The notes: generated by a model not told the origin, from the sequence alone. A stretch of 64,000 bases of DNA from Nilaparvata lugens (GCF_014356525.2 NC_052505.1:9736171-9800170); one strand, 5' to 3'; counted from the stretch's first letter, positions 1 to 12,082 are shown. Program-made: numbers and translations.

Positions 1-608
1 GAAGTCAACATTGTTTTCGTTTTGTTTCTCCTGTTTCCGTGGCGTTCAAGCTGAACGCAATTACCTCGTTTCGTTTCGTGATATATGTACAATATCATAT
101 AGGCCTACGCATAAAGACAGGATATCGTCAGCAGTAACTTCTACACACGAGATACAGTCCACTTCCTCGCCAGTTCCAAGGTTAGTGCAAATTAAAGACT
201 TACTTTTGGGGCTGTCAACGTTTTCGTGAATTAAATCTTAACTGTACCCCAATCCATAGGTTTGGGGAAAGGACGGGATTACCAGTCAATAAATAAAATA
301 AATATTCAAACAATTGTAAGAATAAAAGTATTGGAAAATAGACATCACATTAATAATTGCTCTATGATTACAGTTTTCAGTGAAATTCATTGTGAAGGTG
401 AAGATACAGTAGCATTACGCATTGGTGCTGGGGTTGGAAAAACAATAAGTTGGCAAGAAGTCAAAGGTTTGTAAAGGCTACAATAGTAATTTATACAGAG
501 TTTATTTGGGTTTCCTATTTTAATTAAAAACTTACTTTCCTACTCATAAAGTTCATTCCACCATTTTAAATCCAAATCATTCTTATAAAAATGCAAATAA
601 TCCCATTA
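1..608. other. AT-rich flanking DNA, no gene recognised
   Basis: Only short unsupported open frames occur here (for example 262-474, 70 codons), with no recognisable domain, promoter or splice pattern. I see nothing that can be named. Confidence 0.5.
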
Positions 609-2486
609 TAGTCCAGTCACTACATACATTGGTGCTTGCAATTTATAGTGTAGTTCTGATTAAAAAAATATCTGTATAAATGAGAGAAGTCCAGAACCAA
701 TTTCTTCATGCAAAATTTCCTTGTGCTAGAAACAGGTTGGCCCAAAAATCTTGTATTTTCGGTTAATTTTTCAGTTTTCAACTATTTCTGCCAAATCCAG
801 TCATCCGACAGGAAAATGCTATCGCCTTTTTTTATATTATAAAATTCTTAATAGAATGAGATCATTCGGAACTCTCTATCTCCAAAGAGTAGGCTACTGA
901 GTTATAATTTTTCAAAAATGAGTAAAATTTAAAGAAAAAATCAATTCTGATGAATTTTAGTTTTTTATCAACAATATCTTCCGATCGTTACCATTTAGAT
1001 GTATAATTCAAAATCCCTCTGGGCGTAATTTTGTGTTCTACAATCTGAGATCAGGTAGAGCGCTCTATCTCATATAGATTTCCAGGTAAACATGACAACA
1101 ATGCTCCTTGTAATGTAAAAAACACCTAATTTTCAGCTTCAAACACCATCACCAACTAAATCGCCCTCACATTAAGTTCATGAGATTATCGTCATAATTA
1201 TCTGGGGAGCTACGAATTTTATATATGTTGAAACTCTCTATAAACTTCAAAAACGAATACTAAAAATAATAGGCTTCAAGAAGAATCAATTCCCCACGAA
1301 CATTCTTTTCAAGGACAGTAAAGTACTGAGTGTAAGACAACTCTACATCCAGGCTATCATCACGCGAATGAGGAGAAACAACGAACACATAAGACTGGCA
1401 GATCATAACCATCAAACAAGGCAGAGAAACACGAATTTAATAGTACCAAGGATGAACACTACATTTGGGCAAAGAAACTACAAATATTTAGGACCAAAAA
1501 ATTTACAATTCAATACCAAGTTTTACATTCGGGTAGAATTCAATAGACTCAGGTTCAAGAAAAGTTTATTTTCCTGGTTAGTTGATATTGGAGTAGAAAA
1601 TTGTGGAAATTTAGTTAGACTGTAAATATTGAAACTATTTATTCTTCATTCTTTTCCTTTAGTAGTTTTTCATTTTTCTAAAAATTAACTTTCTTATTGT
1701 TATCATTAATAGAACATTAATATTTATCTACTGATTTTATAATATTGTTTATATTATAAATTTAAATTTTAATATTATATTATATTTTGAAATTTTACTA
1801 ATTTCAATATAAAAAACTTTAATCCCATATCAGTGAATGAAGGTTGTAAATAGTAATTAACACGCAACAAGCAACCAATAACTTATAACCCAACACACAT
1901 AATTTCATTGTGGGATGTATATTTATTCAAATTATATTTGCCTATTAAGAAATTATTCAATGCATAAAACTTGTTTTAATAGTATTAATTGTTATCGTAT
2001 TCTAATTTGTAATGTAATTGTTTTTGATGAATAAATTTTATTTGATTTATGTTCTATGAGAATCACCCGTTAGATGCACTTCATTTCAGTATTTCCTAGT
2101 GGAGAGGCGCGCATAAGGACCTCAAGGATCAAAATTCCAAACACTTATAGCTTTTGACACAATGTTCAGATTTAATCGTACTACACTTCATTCTTCTCGG
2201 CTCGTCAATGCGGTCCATAAATCATGCATCATAAGACAAATTCTGTTGAAAAATGGAAAATTTATTGCTGAGTGTACACCATATTCCAATACACAAAAAA
2301 TGGTCGATTTCTATATTCAAAGCTATGTTTCTCTTACAAGGCCACTCTGTATCTAGCACAAGGAAATTTTGCATGAAGAAATTGGTTCTGGACTTTTCTC
2401 AAGTATCCAAATAATTCTTTTTTAAACCAGAACTACAATATAAATTGCAAGCACACACCCTTTTTATGTCTATATTGACTGGACTA
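609..2486. mobile_element. Non-autonomous TIR transposon with captured LINE fragment
   Basis: The left end starts TAGTCCAGTCACTACATA and the right end, reverse complemented, starts TAGTCCAGTCAATATAGA. Similarity continues inward for over 100 bases through a shared segment containing AGAAGTCCAGAACCAATTTC. The trinucleotide TTA flanks both ends (606-608 and 2487-2489), which would fit a PIF/Harbinger-like 3-bp duplication; that family assignment is inference. Related ends recur at 16518 and 16644. No transposase was seen. A LINE reverse-transcriptase tail lies inside. Confidence 0.6.
1203..1625 (+). pseudogene. Non-LTR retrotransposon reverse transcriptase, C-terminal fragment
   Basis: One open frame of about 140 codons runs from TGG at 1203 to a stop at 1623-1625. 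It shows the usual tail of jockey/RTE-type LINE reverse transcriptases: WGAT, then LQKRILKII, then LSVRQLYI, a His/Arg-rich stretch, VPRMNTTFGQRNYKYLGPK and a Leu/Arg-rich end. The catalytic YxDD part is absent, so this is a 5'-truncated remnant. The family is recognised from the motif order; the exact clade cannot be decided by eye. Confidence 0.65.
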
Positions 2487-2747
2487 TTAGAACTCATGAA
2501 AATAGATTTTCTGACACTGATAGCCAGATAGCCACTGATAAGTGGTAATAATTCCTACTTCCAAATAATCTCAATAATATATTTCAAGTTTTTCAATATA
2601 TCATAATATTTCTTTAGTCAATAAGTGTTCACTTTCACTTGTTTTTCAAGTCGAGGTACTCTAGCTGTTGTGTGAATGCTACAATCCCCAGAAAAAATGT
2701 GCATAACATTTCCCAAAATCTATGAAATATCTATATAAAAATAATGA

Positions 2748-3106
2748 AACTGAATTCGCACACAATAGTGACAGTGAAAATATAATTCCCACGAGTTCTA
2801 ATTTGACTATTTTCACGTAGCTCGGCCGAGTGATTATGAATAAAACGATTAGAACTTATTTAGGGGATTCACGAGTATTTTCATTGTTCACTGTCACTGT
2901 TGTGTGCGGATTCAGCTTAAGGCCAGGCGCACACCAGTTAGTCAAGACAAGACAGGATCAGACATGTTTAGTCACAATACTTCACATTGTTGCTTATGAC
3001 GCAACTCACACTGATTAGTCATTGCAATTAGACGTGTCAACTATGTGAAGTATTGTGACTAAACGTGACTAGTCTTGTCTTGACTAACCGGTGTACGCCC
3101 AGCCTA
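2748..3106. repeat. Two adjacent foldback (MITE-like) repeats
   Basis: At 2748-2916 the sequence around CGCACACAATAGTGACAGTG reappears inverted near 2890-2910. At 2919-3106 the arm AAGGCCAGGCGCACACCAGT is repeated inverted, with differences, at 3090-3106, and pairing continues inward through AGTCACAATACTTCACAT. The arms are 65-80 bases long. No coding capacity was seen. Confidence 0.65.
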
Positions 3107-4430
3107 ATTGTTTTACTTTTCACGGTTATTGGTTTGATTAGTTAAGATCAGTAATTGTTGATGGAGAATGTTTAAATGTTCGCAGGAAAAATATCGCAAA
3201 GACTGCCTCCAATATGCATTCCGATTCCTGGAGCAACGGTTGTCTCGCTTTGTTTGTTTCTCACCAAGTACAAATATCACCATGAGGATAAAAGTTTGGA
3301 GTTCTGCATATTACTTCAGATAAGAGCTACTGTAATAGCAGGAATTGGATTTAAAATAGTAAATTTGCATAACAGATGCATGGTTTTGAGAAGAGATCAT
3401 TTCACACAAATCGGCGACGGCGTGAAAGCAGTGCCAAGTTTCGCCAAAAAACAAGCCACTAGTATGCAGCAAATGTTTCAGAGATCGTTCAGCTTTCGAC
3501 GATCTTAACTCACTTCCTGCACCTGCAATAAATGTTCTACCAGGTGCCTAATACATTCGACGCTTGAAAATTATAGAAATTGGTATCAAAAGTTGATACC
3601 AATGTTTAGAATTGTCGTGTAAACCTGTACAACTTGTTGATTGGCCCAGACATATAATTTAAATTTGATTAATATTCAAATTATTATTGGAATATCAATT
3701 TCATATTCAATTATAATTTCTATTGAAATAGGTACCAATTTTATATCCAGTTATTAATTCTATTGGAATGTAAATTGAATTTCAATTACGACTGAGTCAC
3801 TCAATAAAAAGTGCAGGTTTACCATTTGGATGCAACTACTGCACAATAGCTGATCAATAAAAGGTTTCACACTATGTCTGGTATCATTTCATTTATACTG
3901 AAGAAATAATACAGTATCCGAAGTTCTAATATTTTGTGTTACTACAATTTGATCCAATGCTACACAGTTGATATACAGTTCAATTTTATCTGTGATTACT
4001 TTTAAATATTACCTACTATGATTATCCTACTATAGTGGTTTATTTATTTCATGTATTCATTCGATAATTTGACAATGTTCTAAGCTTAAGCCTATTGAAA
4101 CAAACTTATATAACAATGAATACATAGTGAGAAAAAATACACAATAATCGAGAAGTAAGAGTAATAATAATGATAATAAAACTAAAAAAAAATCTGGTGC
4201 GGTACACTCACACAACTTTCCCTGCATATTGATCTATAAGCCTCATTAACGAGGATATTTAGGGATAACATTATGCCGATTGGCGGCTAAATAATTAAAA
4301 CTACGATTATGCTATTGTGATTGTGACCAGAGTACATTTTCCTTTGTTCGAATTATGAAATTTGAGGATTTTTCAAAAGTTGTCAAAACAGCTGTTCTAC
4401 AAATAAAATATCAACATCATGTGTTCTTTT
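3107..4430. other. Intergenic DNA with one unassigned 110-codon ORF
   Basis: An ATG-started open frame at 3176-3508 on the plus strand has no recognised domain. It ends in a basic, Ser/Arg-rich tail. No splice sites or promoter clearly support it and it may be a chance frame. The rest is AT-rich without recognised content. Confidence 0.35.
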
Positions 4431-4434
4431 GAAT

Positions 4435-5065
4435 AAACCTGCTCTACCTACCTACCTCACGCACGAGAAGGTGGTTACAAAGTAAATTTCTCAAGGATGG
4501 TGTGGACCCCCTGTTAATTTCTCAGGGAGGAGACTCATGCTAGTTAATAGAGCTGATATATAACTATACAGGGTATGAATTTGAAAAAATTCGGTCAAGT
4601 TATTTTTGAGAAAATCGTGATAGAAATTTAACAAAATTCATTCTTCTCAGGAATATTACGGAGCTCCTGCAATTTTCCCAGTAATGAGACTCATGTCAGT
4701 TGATAAGGCTTATAAATAGCTATCTAGGGTATAAATTTGAAGGAAATCGTTAGAGCCGTTTTCGAGAAAAACATGTTTTTTCAGCCATTATCCGCCTTTT
4801 TGAATTGAATTTCTTATTCTCGGATCCTCATGGTATAAGGACCTTAAGTTTAAAATTTCAAGTCAATCGGTTAATTAGGAATGGAGTTATCGTGTTCACA
4901 GACACACACACACACACACACACACACAGACCAACACCCAAAAATCATGTTTTTGGACTCAGGGGACCTTGAAACGTATAGAAAACATGAAATTGGAATA
5001 CCTTAATTTTTTTTGGAAAGCAATACTTCCCTTACCTATGGTAATAGGGCAAGGAAAGTAATATA
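4435..5065. repeat. Interspersed repeat with (CA)n tract
   Basis: Internally repetitive non-coding sequence: GAGACTCATG plus GTTAATA/GTTGATA and AGGGTATAAATTTGAA occur twice each. A CA microsatellite lies at about 4902-4929 and an A-rich tail near 5040-5065. It looks like a degenerate insect transposon; family not identified. Confidence 0.4.
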
Positions 5066-5229
5066 TAAAATAGTAAAGAAACTCAGTAATCAACATTTTG
5101 AAATTCTACAACTACCCGATCAAACTGAAGAGTTCAAAAATTACTTAGGAACACACTTACAAACCTTATCTACTGATGATAGCTGAGTTAAGTTATTCTC
5201 ATGGGCAAATGTTACTCAATTCACTTATT

Positions 5230-5440
5230 GACCGAGCGAAGTGAGGTCTAAGATTCAAGTCGACGGTTTGGCATTTCTCTTATAATGTTTATATATTGCG
5301 CATTTACGGCGAAACGCGGTAATAGATTTTCATGAAATTTGACAGGTATGTTCCTTTTTAAATTGCGCGTCGACGTATATACAAGGTTTTTGGAAATTTT
5401 GCATTTCAAGGATAATATAAAAGGAAAAAGGAGCCTCCTT
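5230..5440. repeat. Possible SINE-like repeat
   Basis: A distinct GC-richer block begins GACCGAGCGAAGTGAGGTCT and contains GGCGAAACGCGGTAATAG within AT-rich DNA. It resembles short high-copy insect repeats. I could not find A and B boxes, so the SINE label is a guess. Confidence 0.3.
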
Positions 5441-7332
5441 CATACGTCAATATTAGAGTGAAAATCAGACTATAGAATTATTCATCATAAATCAGCTGTC
5501 GAGTTGACTATAAATTGCATGCCATGACGCATGCAATTCAATAATTATCTCAATGTAACTTGATAAAAAATTAGCAGCTGTGTAGACTACCTATAAATTG
5601 CATGCCTCATTGAATGCAATTTTTATGCACTATTAAAATAGGATGCAAAGAACTTATAACAGCTTGTCTGGGCGCCTAGATGTCTTCTGGTTTTCTCGCA
5701 CTAAATTCCGGAAAGCCTTGTATGATAATTAAATCTTGTGTAAGCATGATCTGATCAAATAAATAGTGTATCAGTGTGGATGTGCTTATGGTTTGGGACG
5801 TCGTTATAACTGCGCGTGGTCTACTGTTCACAGAACTACTAATTAGTAATATTAAAGCAGTATTCATGACAAATAGAGATGATTCAAACGTCATTCTCGT
5901 TGGATGCGGTAAGTTGCAATCATAAACCGTTGATATTATTGGAATATTGAAAGTCTGAATTTGAATTGCAAATGACAAAACCGTAAAGATTGCCTACCGA
6001 ACTGTTTTTGCTCAGACTCTATTTCAGAAAATTTATTCTGTAAGTTGTATCATATAACGTAGCCTAAGTATAATGTAGGTATCCCACTAGACATTCTATG
6101 ATCGACATTATACTTTCTAGTTTTAACTACATTTCTACACACGCTGTTTGTGGAGTGGCTACGGCATTAATATTGTGAGTGGAATTCTTGTAATATTTAT
6201 CACTATTATTATTATTATACTGTATGGTAATGCGTTCTATCACAGAGATACTTTTTTTTTATTTATTTATTTAAAAATAAGCACCTAGTCAGAGACTAAT
6301 AAGCTAGGTATTTATTTTATCCTAATTTTACTAAGTTTTTGTAAAATCAACGGTTTTTAGGATTTGGCTACTATCAAGTTATCGAAAAAATCTTAGGATA
6401 TTTTCTATTATTATTAATTTTTGATACTTGAACACATAAATTAAACATATCATTTCAAATTTGGTAAATTAACTGATTAATTCAAGAAATTTTGAGGATA
6501 CATTCTTTGCAGTATTGTTGATTATAGATAAAAATTTGTTTATGGAAATATCAAATTTCAGAAAGTTACTTGATTTTAAAAAAATGTAATGTTGATACAG
6601 AAGAAGTTATTAAAAAAAGAAAATTTCCAATACTGTTAATGAAAAAGGTTCATTTAAAAGGGTAATAGTGATGTAAAATTTAAGAACATAAATTTCACTG
6701 TGTAAGGAGGATGTGCCTTCACCATTTATGTAAGGATGATGAGATGCCTCTACCAATTATGTAAGGAGCCTCCACCAATTATGTAAGCAGGGAAAGAACT
6801 ATGATAATACAAAGAGAACAGAACTACTAGAACTTTATTTAATTGGTATATTTTGGTTTACATGGTTGAAAATGATAAATATTAATTTTTCTCTATTCCA
6901 AAAAAGGTAAATTATAAAAATATATACAAACACAATGTCAAGAGGAGTGCGGCAGGGAGATGCTCTATCAGCAACTCTCTTCAAGATTCAACAATTTTCC
7001 AATTGGTGTTGACATTGTTCTATTTCGCGAACATACTTCATGGGAAGCCCTCGTATTCGGCTTTCACGACTGCGAAAATATGAACACAGATGATACTAGA
7101 AGGCCACGCGAAAGTAGGTCACTTCACTTGCATAAAGACGGTGGATTTCAACCGAAATTCGATGCAAGGTTTTGTTCCACTTACTAATGTGAACAATCAA
7201 ATGCTGACTCACTACTTATACTTCTACACTACACTACATACATCTGAACTGTTCAAGAGCTCACGCGATACTGAGCAAAGTTGATGAAATTTTTTTGGAT
7301 ACATCAAAAAAGTTTAGCATCGACTTTTGCAT
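5441..7332. other. AT-rich DNA without recognised genes
   Basis: Open frames (for example 5676-5978 minus) lack recognisable domains. Three imperfect copies of a unit ending CCAATTATGTAAG or CCATTTATGTAAG lie near 6700-6790. The last four bases, GCAT at 7329-7332, are the target duplication of the LTR element that follows. Confidence 0.4.
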
Positions 7333-7517
7333 TGTCACAAAGTAAAATTGTGACGAGAAAATAGTCAATGATATTATTGAAAGATGCTCGGCTATCAGCA
7401 AAGCTAGCTGGCCACAGAGATAAAGAGGGTACAGATGGTGCACCATCTTTCGCGCATTGAGAAGATTCTTACCGCCTCTGGCGGTGGCGCAACTCCATCC
7501 TCTATACTTTGGGAGAG

Positions 7518-7525
7518 TATATAAA
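7518..7525 (+). promoter_or_regulatory. LTR TATA box
   Basis: TATATAAA followed by CGCCGGACGAG. The same block is at 30743-30750 in the 3' LTR, in the expected position upstream of the LTR tandem array. Confidence 0.6.
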
Positions 7526-8235
7526 CGCCGGACGAGCCCCAGACCACAGCATTCCACTCCCAACCTTCCTCTCCTGTACAGCGGCCCATTGGCTGCCATA
7601 CGTCCTGACCTCCTGTCCTTGTACAGTGGCCTGTTGGCTGCTGTACGTCCCTAACCTCCTGTCCTTGTACAGCGGCCCATTGGCTGCCGTACGTCGCTGA
7701 CCTCCGGTCCTGGAACAGCGCCCCGTTGGCTGCTGTACGTCCCTCCCCTCTCATCCTCCCAGGACACAGCGACCCATTGGCTGCCATCCCTATCTACCCA
7801 TCCTCCCAGGGCACAGCGGCCCGTTGGCTGCCGTCCCTAACCTTCCATTCCCCCTAGGGCACAGCGGCCCATTAACTGCCATCTCTATCCTTCCATCCTC
7901 CCAGGGCACAGCAGCCCTTTGGCTGCCATCCCTATCCTTCCATCCTCCCAGGTCACAGCGGCCCGTCGGCTGCCTTCCCTATCCTCCCATACTCCCAGGG
8001 CACAGCGGCCCGTTGGCTGCTGTCCCTATCCTTCCATCTACCCAGGGCACAGCAGCCAGTTGGCTGCCGTCCCTATCTTCCCATCCTCCCAGGGCACAGC
8101 AGCCCATTGGCTGCCGTCCCTATCCTTCCATCTCCCCAGGGCACAGCAGCCCATTGGCTGCCATCCCTAACCTTCCATTCTCCCAGGGCACAGCGGCCCA
8201 TTGGCTGCCGTCCCTATCCTTCTATCCTCCCAGGG

Positions 8236-8241
8236 CACAGT
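8236..8241. other. Target site duplication CACAGT, left copy
   Basis: CACAGT directly precedes the first Polinton base. The same six bases directly follow the last one at 27842-27847. Six-base duplications are the known signature of Polinton integration. Confidence 0.9.
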
Positions 8242-9008
8242 AGTAGAGTGAACTTAAGAGTTTAGACTGACTTTTTTGCTCGAATCCCCCTCGTCCATCT
8301 CGCCTCCTCTTCCCCCCGCCCGCAGGGTGGGGGGGTGTTCTAAAAATAGATTTCCCCTTCCCCTTGCCCAGTGGTGATGAGGGAGATGAAAAGAGAGAAA
8401 GATCTCTTTCTCTCTCAAATAGATTTCCCCTTCCCCTTGTCCAGTGGAGATGAGGGGATTGAAAAGAGAGAAAGATATATCTCTCTCTCAAATAGATTTC
8501 CCCTTCCCCTTGTCCAGTGGTGATGAGGGGATGAAAAGAGAGAAAGATATATCTCTCTCTCAAATAGATTTCCCCTTCCCCTTGTCCAGTATAGATGAGG
8601 GGGATGAAGAAAGTGAGGGAAAAAATAAATTCCCTTTGAGGGGGGAAAAATTCCCTTGCTGACAGATTGAAATGAATCCTTCTCTCTACATCTATTGCTA
8701 TGCTGACAGATTGAAGTGAATCCTTTTCTCTACATCTATTGCTATGCTGACAGATTGAAGTGAATCCTTCTCTCTACATCTATGCTGACAGATTAAAGTG
8801 AATTGAGAAATTCCCTATCACTCTACATCCAATGCTATACTGACAGATTGAAGTGAATCCTTCTCTCTACATCTATGCTGACAGATTGAAGTGAATCCTC
8901 CTCTTTACATCTATTGCTATGCTGACAGATTAAAGTGAATCCTTCTCTCTACATCTAATGCTATACTGTCATATTAAAGTGAATCCAGAGAGAGAGAGAG
9001 GTCAATGA
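8242..9008 (+). repeat. Polinton P1 left terminal inverted repeat
   Basis: Matches the inverse of 27027-27841. The outer part has about four copies of a 70-77 bp unit (ATAGATTTCCCCTTCCCCTT plus a GATGAGG block and CT/GA runs). The inner part has many copies of a roughly 45-bp unit containing CTGACAGATTGAAGTGAATC. Similarity ends at GAGGTCAATGA. Open frames inside (8222-8563 minus, 8444-8662 plus) are products of the repeats, not genes. Confidence 0.9.
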
Positions 9009-9306
9009 CTCTCTCTACATCTATTGCTTAATAATCTATTGCTATACTGTCAGATTAAAGTGAATCTCTACAATAATCTAAGTTCTATAATGTGCATATT
9101 ATGCTTGGTTTCCAACTGACAGTCAAGAGTTCAATCAAACTGTTTATGAATGTGTAAAAAATTGAGCTCTTTTGCTGTACAAACATCTCAGTCGTTATTG
9201 TTTAAGTGTTTTCTCCGACAATATGTAAGTATAATTAGAATGAGCTAGCATATCTAAAAATACTTACATATTCTCAGACCTATTTCACTGGGGCCTATCT
9301 TAATAC
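9009..9306. other. Subterminal spacer of P1
   Basis: Residual copies of the 45-bp inverted-repeat unit, then AT-rich sequence without a gene. Confidence 0.4.
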
Positions 9307-9630
9307 TCAATGCCTATAGTTACCATGAAACTGTCTTAAGAAGATACGATTTCCGCTCACATTCAATTCCCATGAACGAGAATTAAAACTTCTGATGTTA
9401 TCCTCATTCAAAACCACTGAATATTCTTTCGGCAACTTAATAGTATGTTTAAAGTCGCCTTCACTATCAACATCGATAATTTTAAGGTGAATTTCGCCAT
9501 TATCGGCAAATGTTACCTTTGTTAGCACAAACCAATCATAAGGATAAAATTCAAAACCCCAATCGACTAGTGGATTTGCTTCTACAGAGAACTTGTTGAA
9601 ACTTCTCCAATCAAAATAGTTAGACAACAT
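9307..9630 (-). CDS. Small unknown Polinton protein (107 aa), possible paralogue of the spliced-gene exon 2 product
   Basis: Intact leftward frame starting at an ATG (MLSNYFDW) and ending with TAA near the left inverted repeat. Not a recognised family. Residues about 45-105 follow the pattern GEIHLKI...IKLPKEYS...NIRSFN, which resembles the C-terminal domain of the spliced Polinton gene (RRVILKI...VYLLQRF...IEQFN). The two may share a small beta-rich, possibly OB-like, fold. That is inference from a handful of aligned residues. No signal peptide or membrane segment. It is the last gene of the leftward set and its promoter was not identified. Confidence 0.55.
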   Translation of the reverse strand: MLSNYFDWRSFNKFSVEANPLVDWGFEFYPYDWFVLTKVTFADNGEIHLKIIDVDSEGDFKHTIKLPKEYSVVLNEDNIRSFNSRSWELNVSGNRIFLRQFHGNYRH

Positions 9631-9837
9631 GTTGTCGAGTGTTTAGACTAAAGTGACGCGTGCGTCCGCTCCTGTGCGTGTCTGCTACACTCACCTTGTT
9701 CAGACAAATGACATGTGCGCTACACTCCCTGTGAGATCCCCTTCTACAGATAAGACCGAGATCATAATAACTCCTGCATCGAAAAACCGTTACATTCAAT
9801 CATAGACACATGAAAAAATGTCTAGACTGATTTATCG

Positions 9838-10101
9838 TGTTGAAGCGACATGTGTTAGCAAGAAAACTGTTAAAGTTCACTATGCTTCAAATTTCTCTCT
9901 CACATAATATGTCAAGTGTTATCCTTTCACAAGATTTTATGTTTTCAGAGTCCAAACCCTTTATACTGGCCGCCTTCATCTTGAAGCAGCATGTGTTAGC
10001 AAGAAAACCGTTAAAGTTCACTGTGCTTCAAATTTCTCTCTCTCTCTCTCTCATAATATGTCAAGTGTTATCCTTTTACAAGATTTTATGTTTTCGGGCT
10101 C
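9838..10101. repeat. Two-copy tandem repeat of about 140 bp
   Basis: The block CATGTGTTAGCAAGAAAACC/TG...CAAGATTTTATGTTTTC occurs at about 9848-9946 and again at about 9989-10095, with a longer CT run in the second copy. It overlaps the 3' end of the coiled-coil gene. The plus-strand frame 9837-10127 comes from the repeat and is rejected as a gene. Confidence 0.65.
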
Positions 10102-11126
10102 AATACGACCCCTTTGTACTGTGCTAAACCCATTTTTTCTGTAATAATTTCGGCTACCTGATTTTCTGTAAGGTAATGTTGTTTAGCCTCTATCCAGTTC
10201 ATATTAAAGCTCACGCGTGCATATCCTCTCACGATATCGTAAGCCACCCTGTGGATGAATAAATTAAGATAATCTATGAATGCAGCCGAACATTGCAGTC
10301 TCATAACAGAGCCCTCTTCCGAATTTTTAATTGCCTCAGCTATTTCATCACAAATGCTTTTCACTGCGACTTCCATCTCGTTTTTCTTAATAAAATCTCC
10401 TATATCATTTTTAGTTGCATACTTTTCTGTAATTTGATAATTCAGAATAGCAATAGCATCTTTTGTAATGAATTGTTCAATACCATCCATAATATTAGCT
10501 TTTATTGCACTCACCATTTCAGATAATCGTTTTTCAAACTCTTCCTTTGTTAATGAAGAACTAGTCAATTTCTGCAAAGTAGATTCTAAATATTGCTTAT
10601 CAATTGGCGATGGGTGTGTTTCATTTACTTTAGTAAAAATTTCTGTACTAAGCTGTTTTAATTTAGTATTGAGAGAGTTTCTGTCCCACACCTCCAAATT
10701 CTTAATTTTATCTGATATGGCTTTTAATTTCTCATCTAAATAAGCTTTATCAACTTTATCGTTGTTAATACTGTTCAACCAAGATAAAAAGCTGTCTGTT
10801 AAAGTTTTCACTTCTCCTAGAGCAGATTCTAAAGTTAGAGTTCTCTCTGCAATAACTTTATCGATATTGGCGCTAAAATTTTGTAATGAACTTAGAATAT
10901 GTTCTCTTTCAATTATGCTCACTCCGATATTCTTGGTATTTTCCAAAACAAGTTTGGTTATTTGCGAATCTAAATAAAATTTCACAGCTTCGCTGATTCC
11001 TTGTTGATTTATCGATTCAATTATTTTCTGTGTTATTGAGTCAATATCGCACGTAAGATTAGCACCACCGCCACCACCACCACCAGCACTAGGTGTATCA
11101 ATCCGACCGAATCGATGCAGAGTCAT
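10086..11126 (-). CDS. Coiled-coil Polinton protein with N-terminal polyglycine (about 346 aa)
   Basis: A long intact leftward frame. The first ATG is at 11126 (MTLHRFGRID); an upstream TTG start would overlap the neighbouring gene. A run of seven Gly lies at residues about 15-21. The rest is mostly heptad-like, Lys/Glu/Ile/Leu-rich sequence typical of long coiled coils, with about 290 residues before a mixed C-terminal region. No catalytic motif. The place next to the ATPase cluster and the elongated shape would suit a fibre or tail-like structural protein; that is only inference. It begins 8 bp after the stop of the preceding leftward gene (11134), which suggests joint expression. Confidence 0.7.
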   Translation of the reverse strand: MTLHRFGRIDTPSAGGGGGGGANLTCDIDSITQKIIESINQQGISEAVKFYLDSQITKLVLENTKNIGVSIIEREHILSSLQNFSANIDKVIAERTLTLESALGEVKTLTDSFLSWLNSINNDKVDKAYLDEKLKAISDKIKNLEVWDRNSLNTKLKQLSTEIFTKVNETHPSPIDKQYLESTLQKLTSSSLTKEEFEKRLSEMVSAIKANIMDGIEQFITKDAIAILNYQITEKYATKNDIGDFIKKNEMEVAVKSICDEIAEAIKNSEEGSVMRLQCSAAFIDYLNLFIHRVAYDIVRGYARVSFNMNWIEAKQHYLTENQVAEIITEKMGLAQYKGVVLSPKT

Positions 11127-11133
11127 CGTAACA

Positions 11134-12061
11134 CTAAACAATTAGTTTTGCCTCTTCTAGCTCTTCAATTATAGAGGCGATCTCAACATCATGTCCAGTG
11201 TTGCCAGAAGCTTTTGAGGAATAGAGTAAATTTAATCTTTCCACTAATTCGTCAAAATTATCAAAGTATTGATAAATTCTATCATGAGAATTATTTCTTG
11301 CAAATTTCAATAAACCCCATCCCTTCATTTTACTAATTTTTTTACTGGGAAATAACTTCTGAATCATTTGCGATTTAATTCCCTGATTTCATTTAACATA
11401 GCCTCTTTGATCTAAATGTATGCCTGTAAGTGTTAAGATTTTTTTATACTTATCCAGATCTCTCTGATTATAGAGATTCGAATTCGGTCTTGAACTGAAT
11501 AATAACTCAAGTAGACCATGTTAAACGAAATCTTTCATTATAAATATCTATATAACCGTTATCGAATATTACTTGCTGATTTCCAATATAATACACATCA
11601 TCTTTAGAATTGTATGAAATTCCATAACTAATTGAATTATTCAATTTTTCCGCATGAAACGTTTTTAGATATTGTGACAGCACATCATCATTTTTACTAG
11701 AACCAAGTAAACTGTTTTCAAATTTAGTTGAGCTTAAAAGATTGCCTGTTGAACTCCCATAGCTTTTATCATAACTCGACTGCTCATCATCAATCTCCAT
11801 GCTCTCTTCTTCTTCCTCTTTTACCTCTCCCTTTTTTGGTTTTACACCATGATTAGAGTGAAAACTGGATTTGTTTTTTCCCAGTTCAATTATGGGCTCT
11901 ATCAACGGTGAGAGCGTTTTCCTATTGTATTCCTCCGATCATTTTTCAAAATTAACTAAGCTTTTATGCTTGTTGCTGATTACTTTCCTCAATTTCTTAA
12001 TCTTTCCGATTAAACCAACATTCTTTCTATTCAGTTTTCTGCTGCGTGTTTTAGACAACAT
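11134..12061 (-). pseudogene. Conserved insect-Polinton protein of unknown function, broken
   Basis: Starts at ATG 12061 (MLSKTRSRK), 21 bp beyond the ATPase stop. It has a basic N-terminus, an acidic Glu/Ser linker and a C-terminal part containing DELVERLNLLYSSKASGNTG and IIEELEEAKLIV. I recognise this C-terminal pattern from many insect genomic ORFs beside Polinton genes; its function is unknown to me. Lesions: in-frame TGA at 11939-11941, a frameshift near 11507 (the segment ELLFSSRPN continues in another frame) and TGA near 11388. The full reading would be about 305 codons. The product is presumably virion-associated or core-related, unproven. Confidence 0.7.
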
Positions 12062-12082
12062 GACTGCACAAAGAATTAATCT

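Larger units (their letters stand above)
7333..8241 (+). repeat. 5' LTR, left part (U3/R with tandem repeats)
   Basis: Matches the 3' LTR from 30558 onward, beginning TGTCACAAAGT. It contains the shared promoter, then from about 7565 the GC-rich tandem array (GGCACAGCGGCCC...TTGGCTGCCGTCCCTATCC). It is interrupted at CACAGT (8236-8241), where Polinton P1 inserted. The LTR continues at 27848. Confidence 0.85.

Noticed and set aside
4902..4929. (CA)n tract as regulatory element
   Set aside because: Ordinary microsatellite inside a degenerate repeat; no gene nearby.
7404..8243. Several Pro/Trp/Gly-rich frames on both strands
   Set aside because: Same LTR repeat array in the 5' LTR; no start context or domain.
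8222..8662. Frames rich in RERYIFLSF or EKDISLSQIDFPF
   Set aside because: Subrepeats of the Polinton terminal inverted repeat; they recur at 27373-27740 and 55749-56229.
10293..10977. Plus-strand Cys/Phe/Ser-rich frames
   Set aside because: Antisense shadows of the coiled-coil gene 10086-11126.
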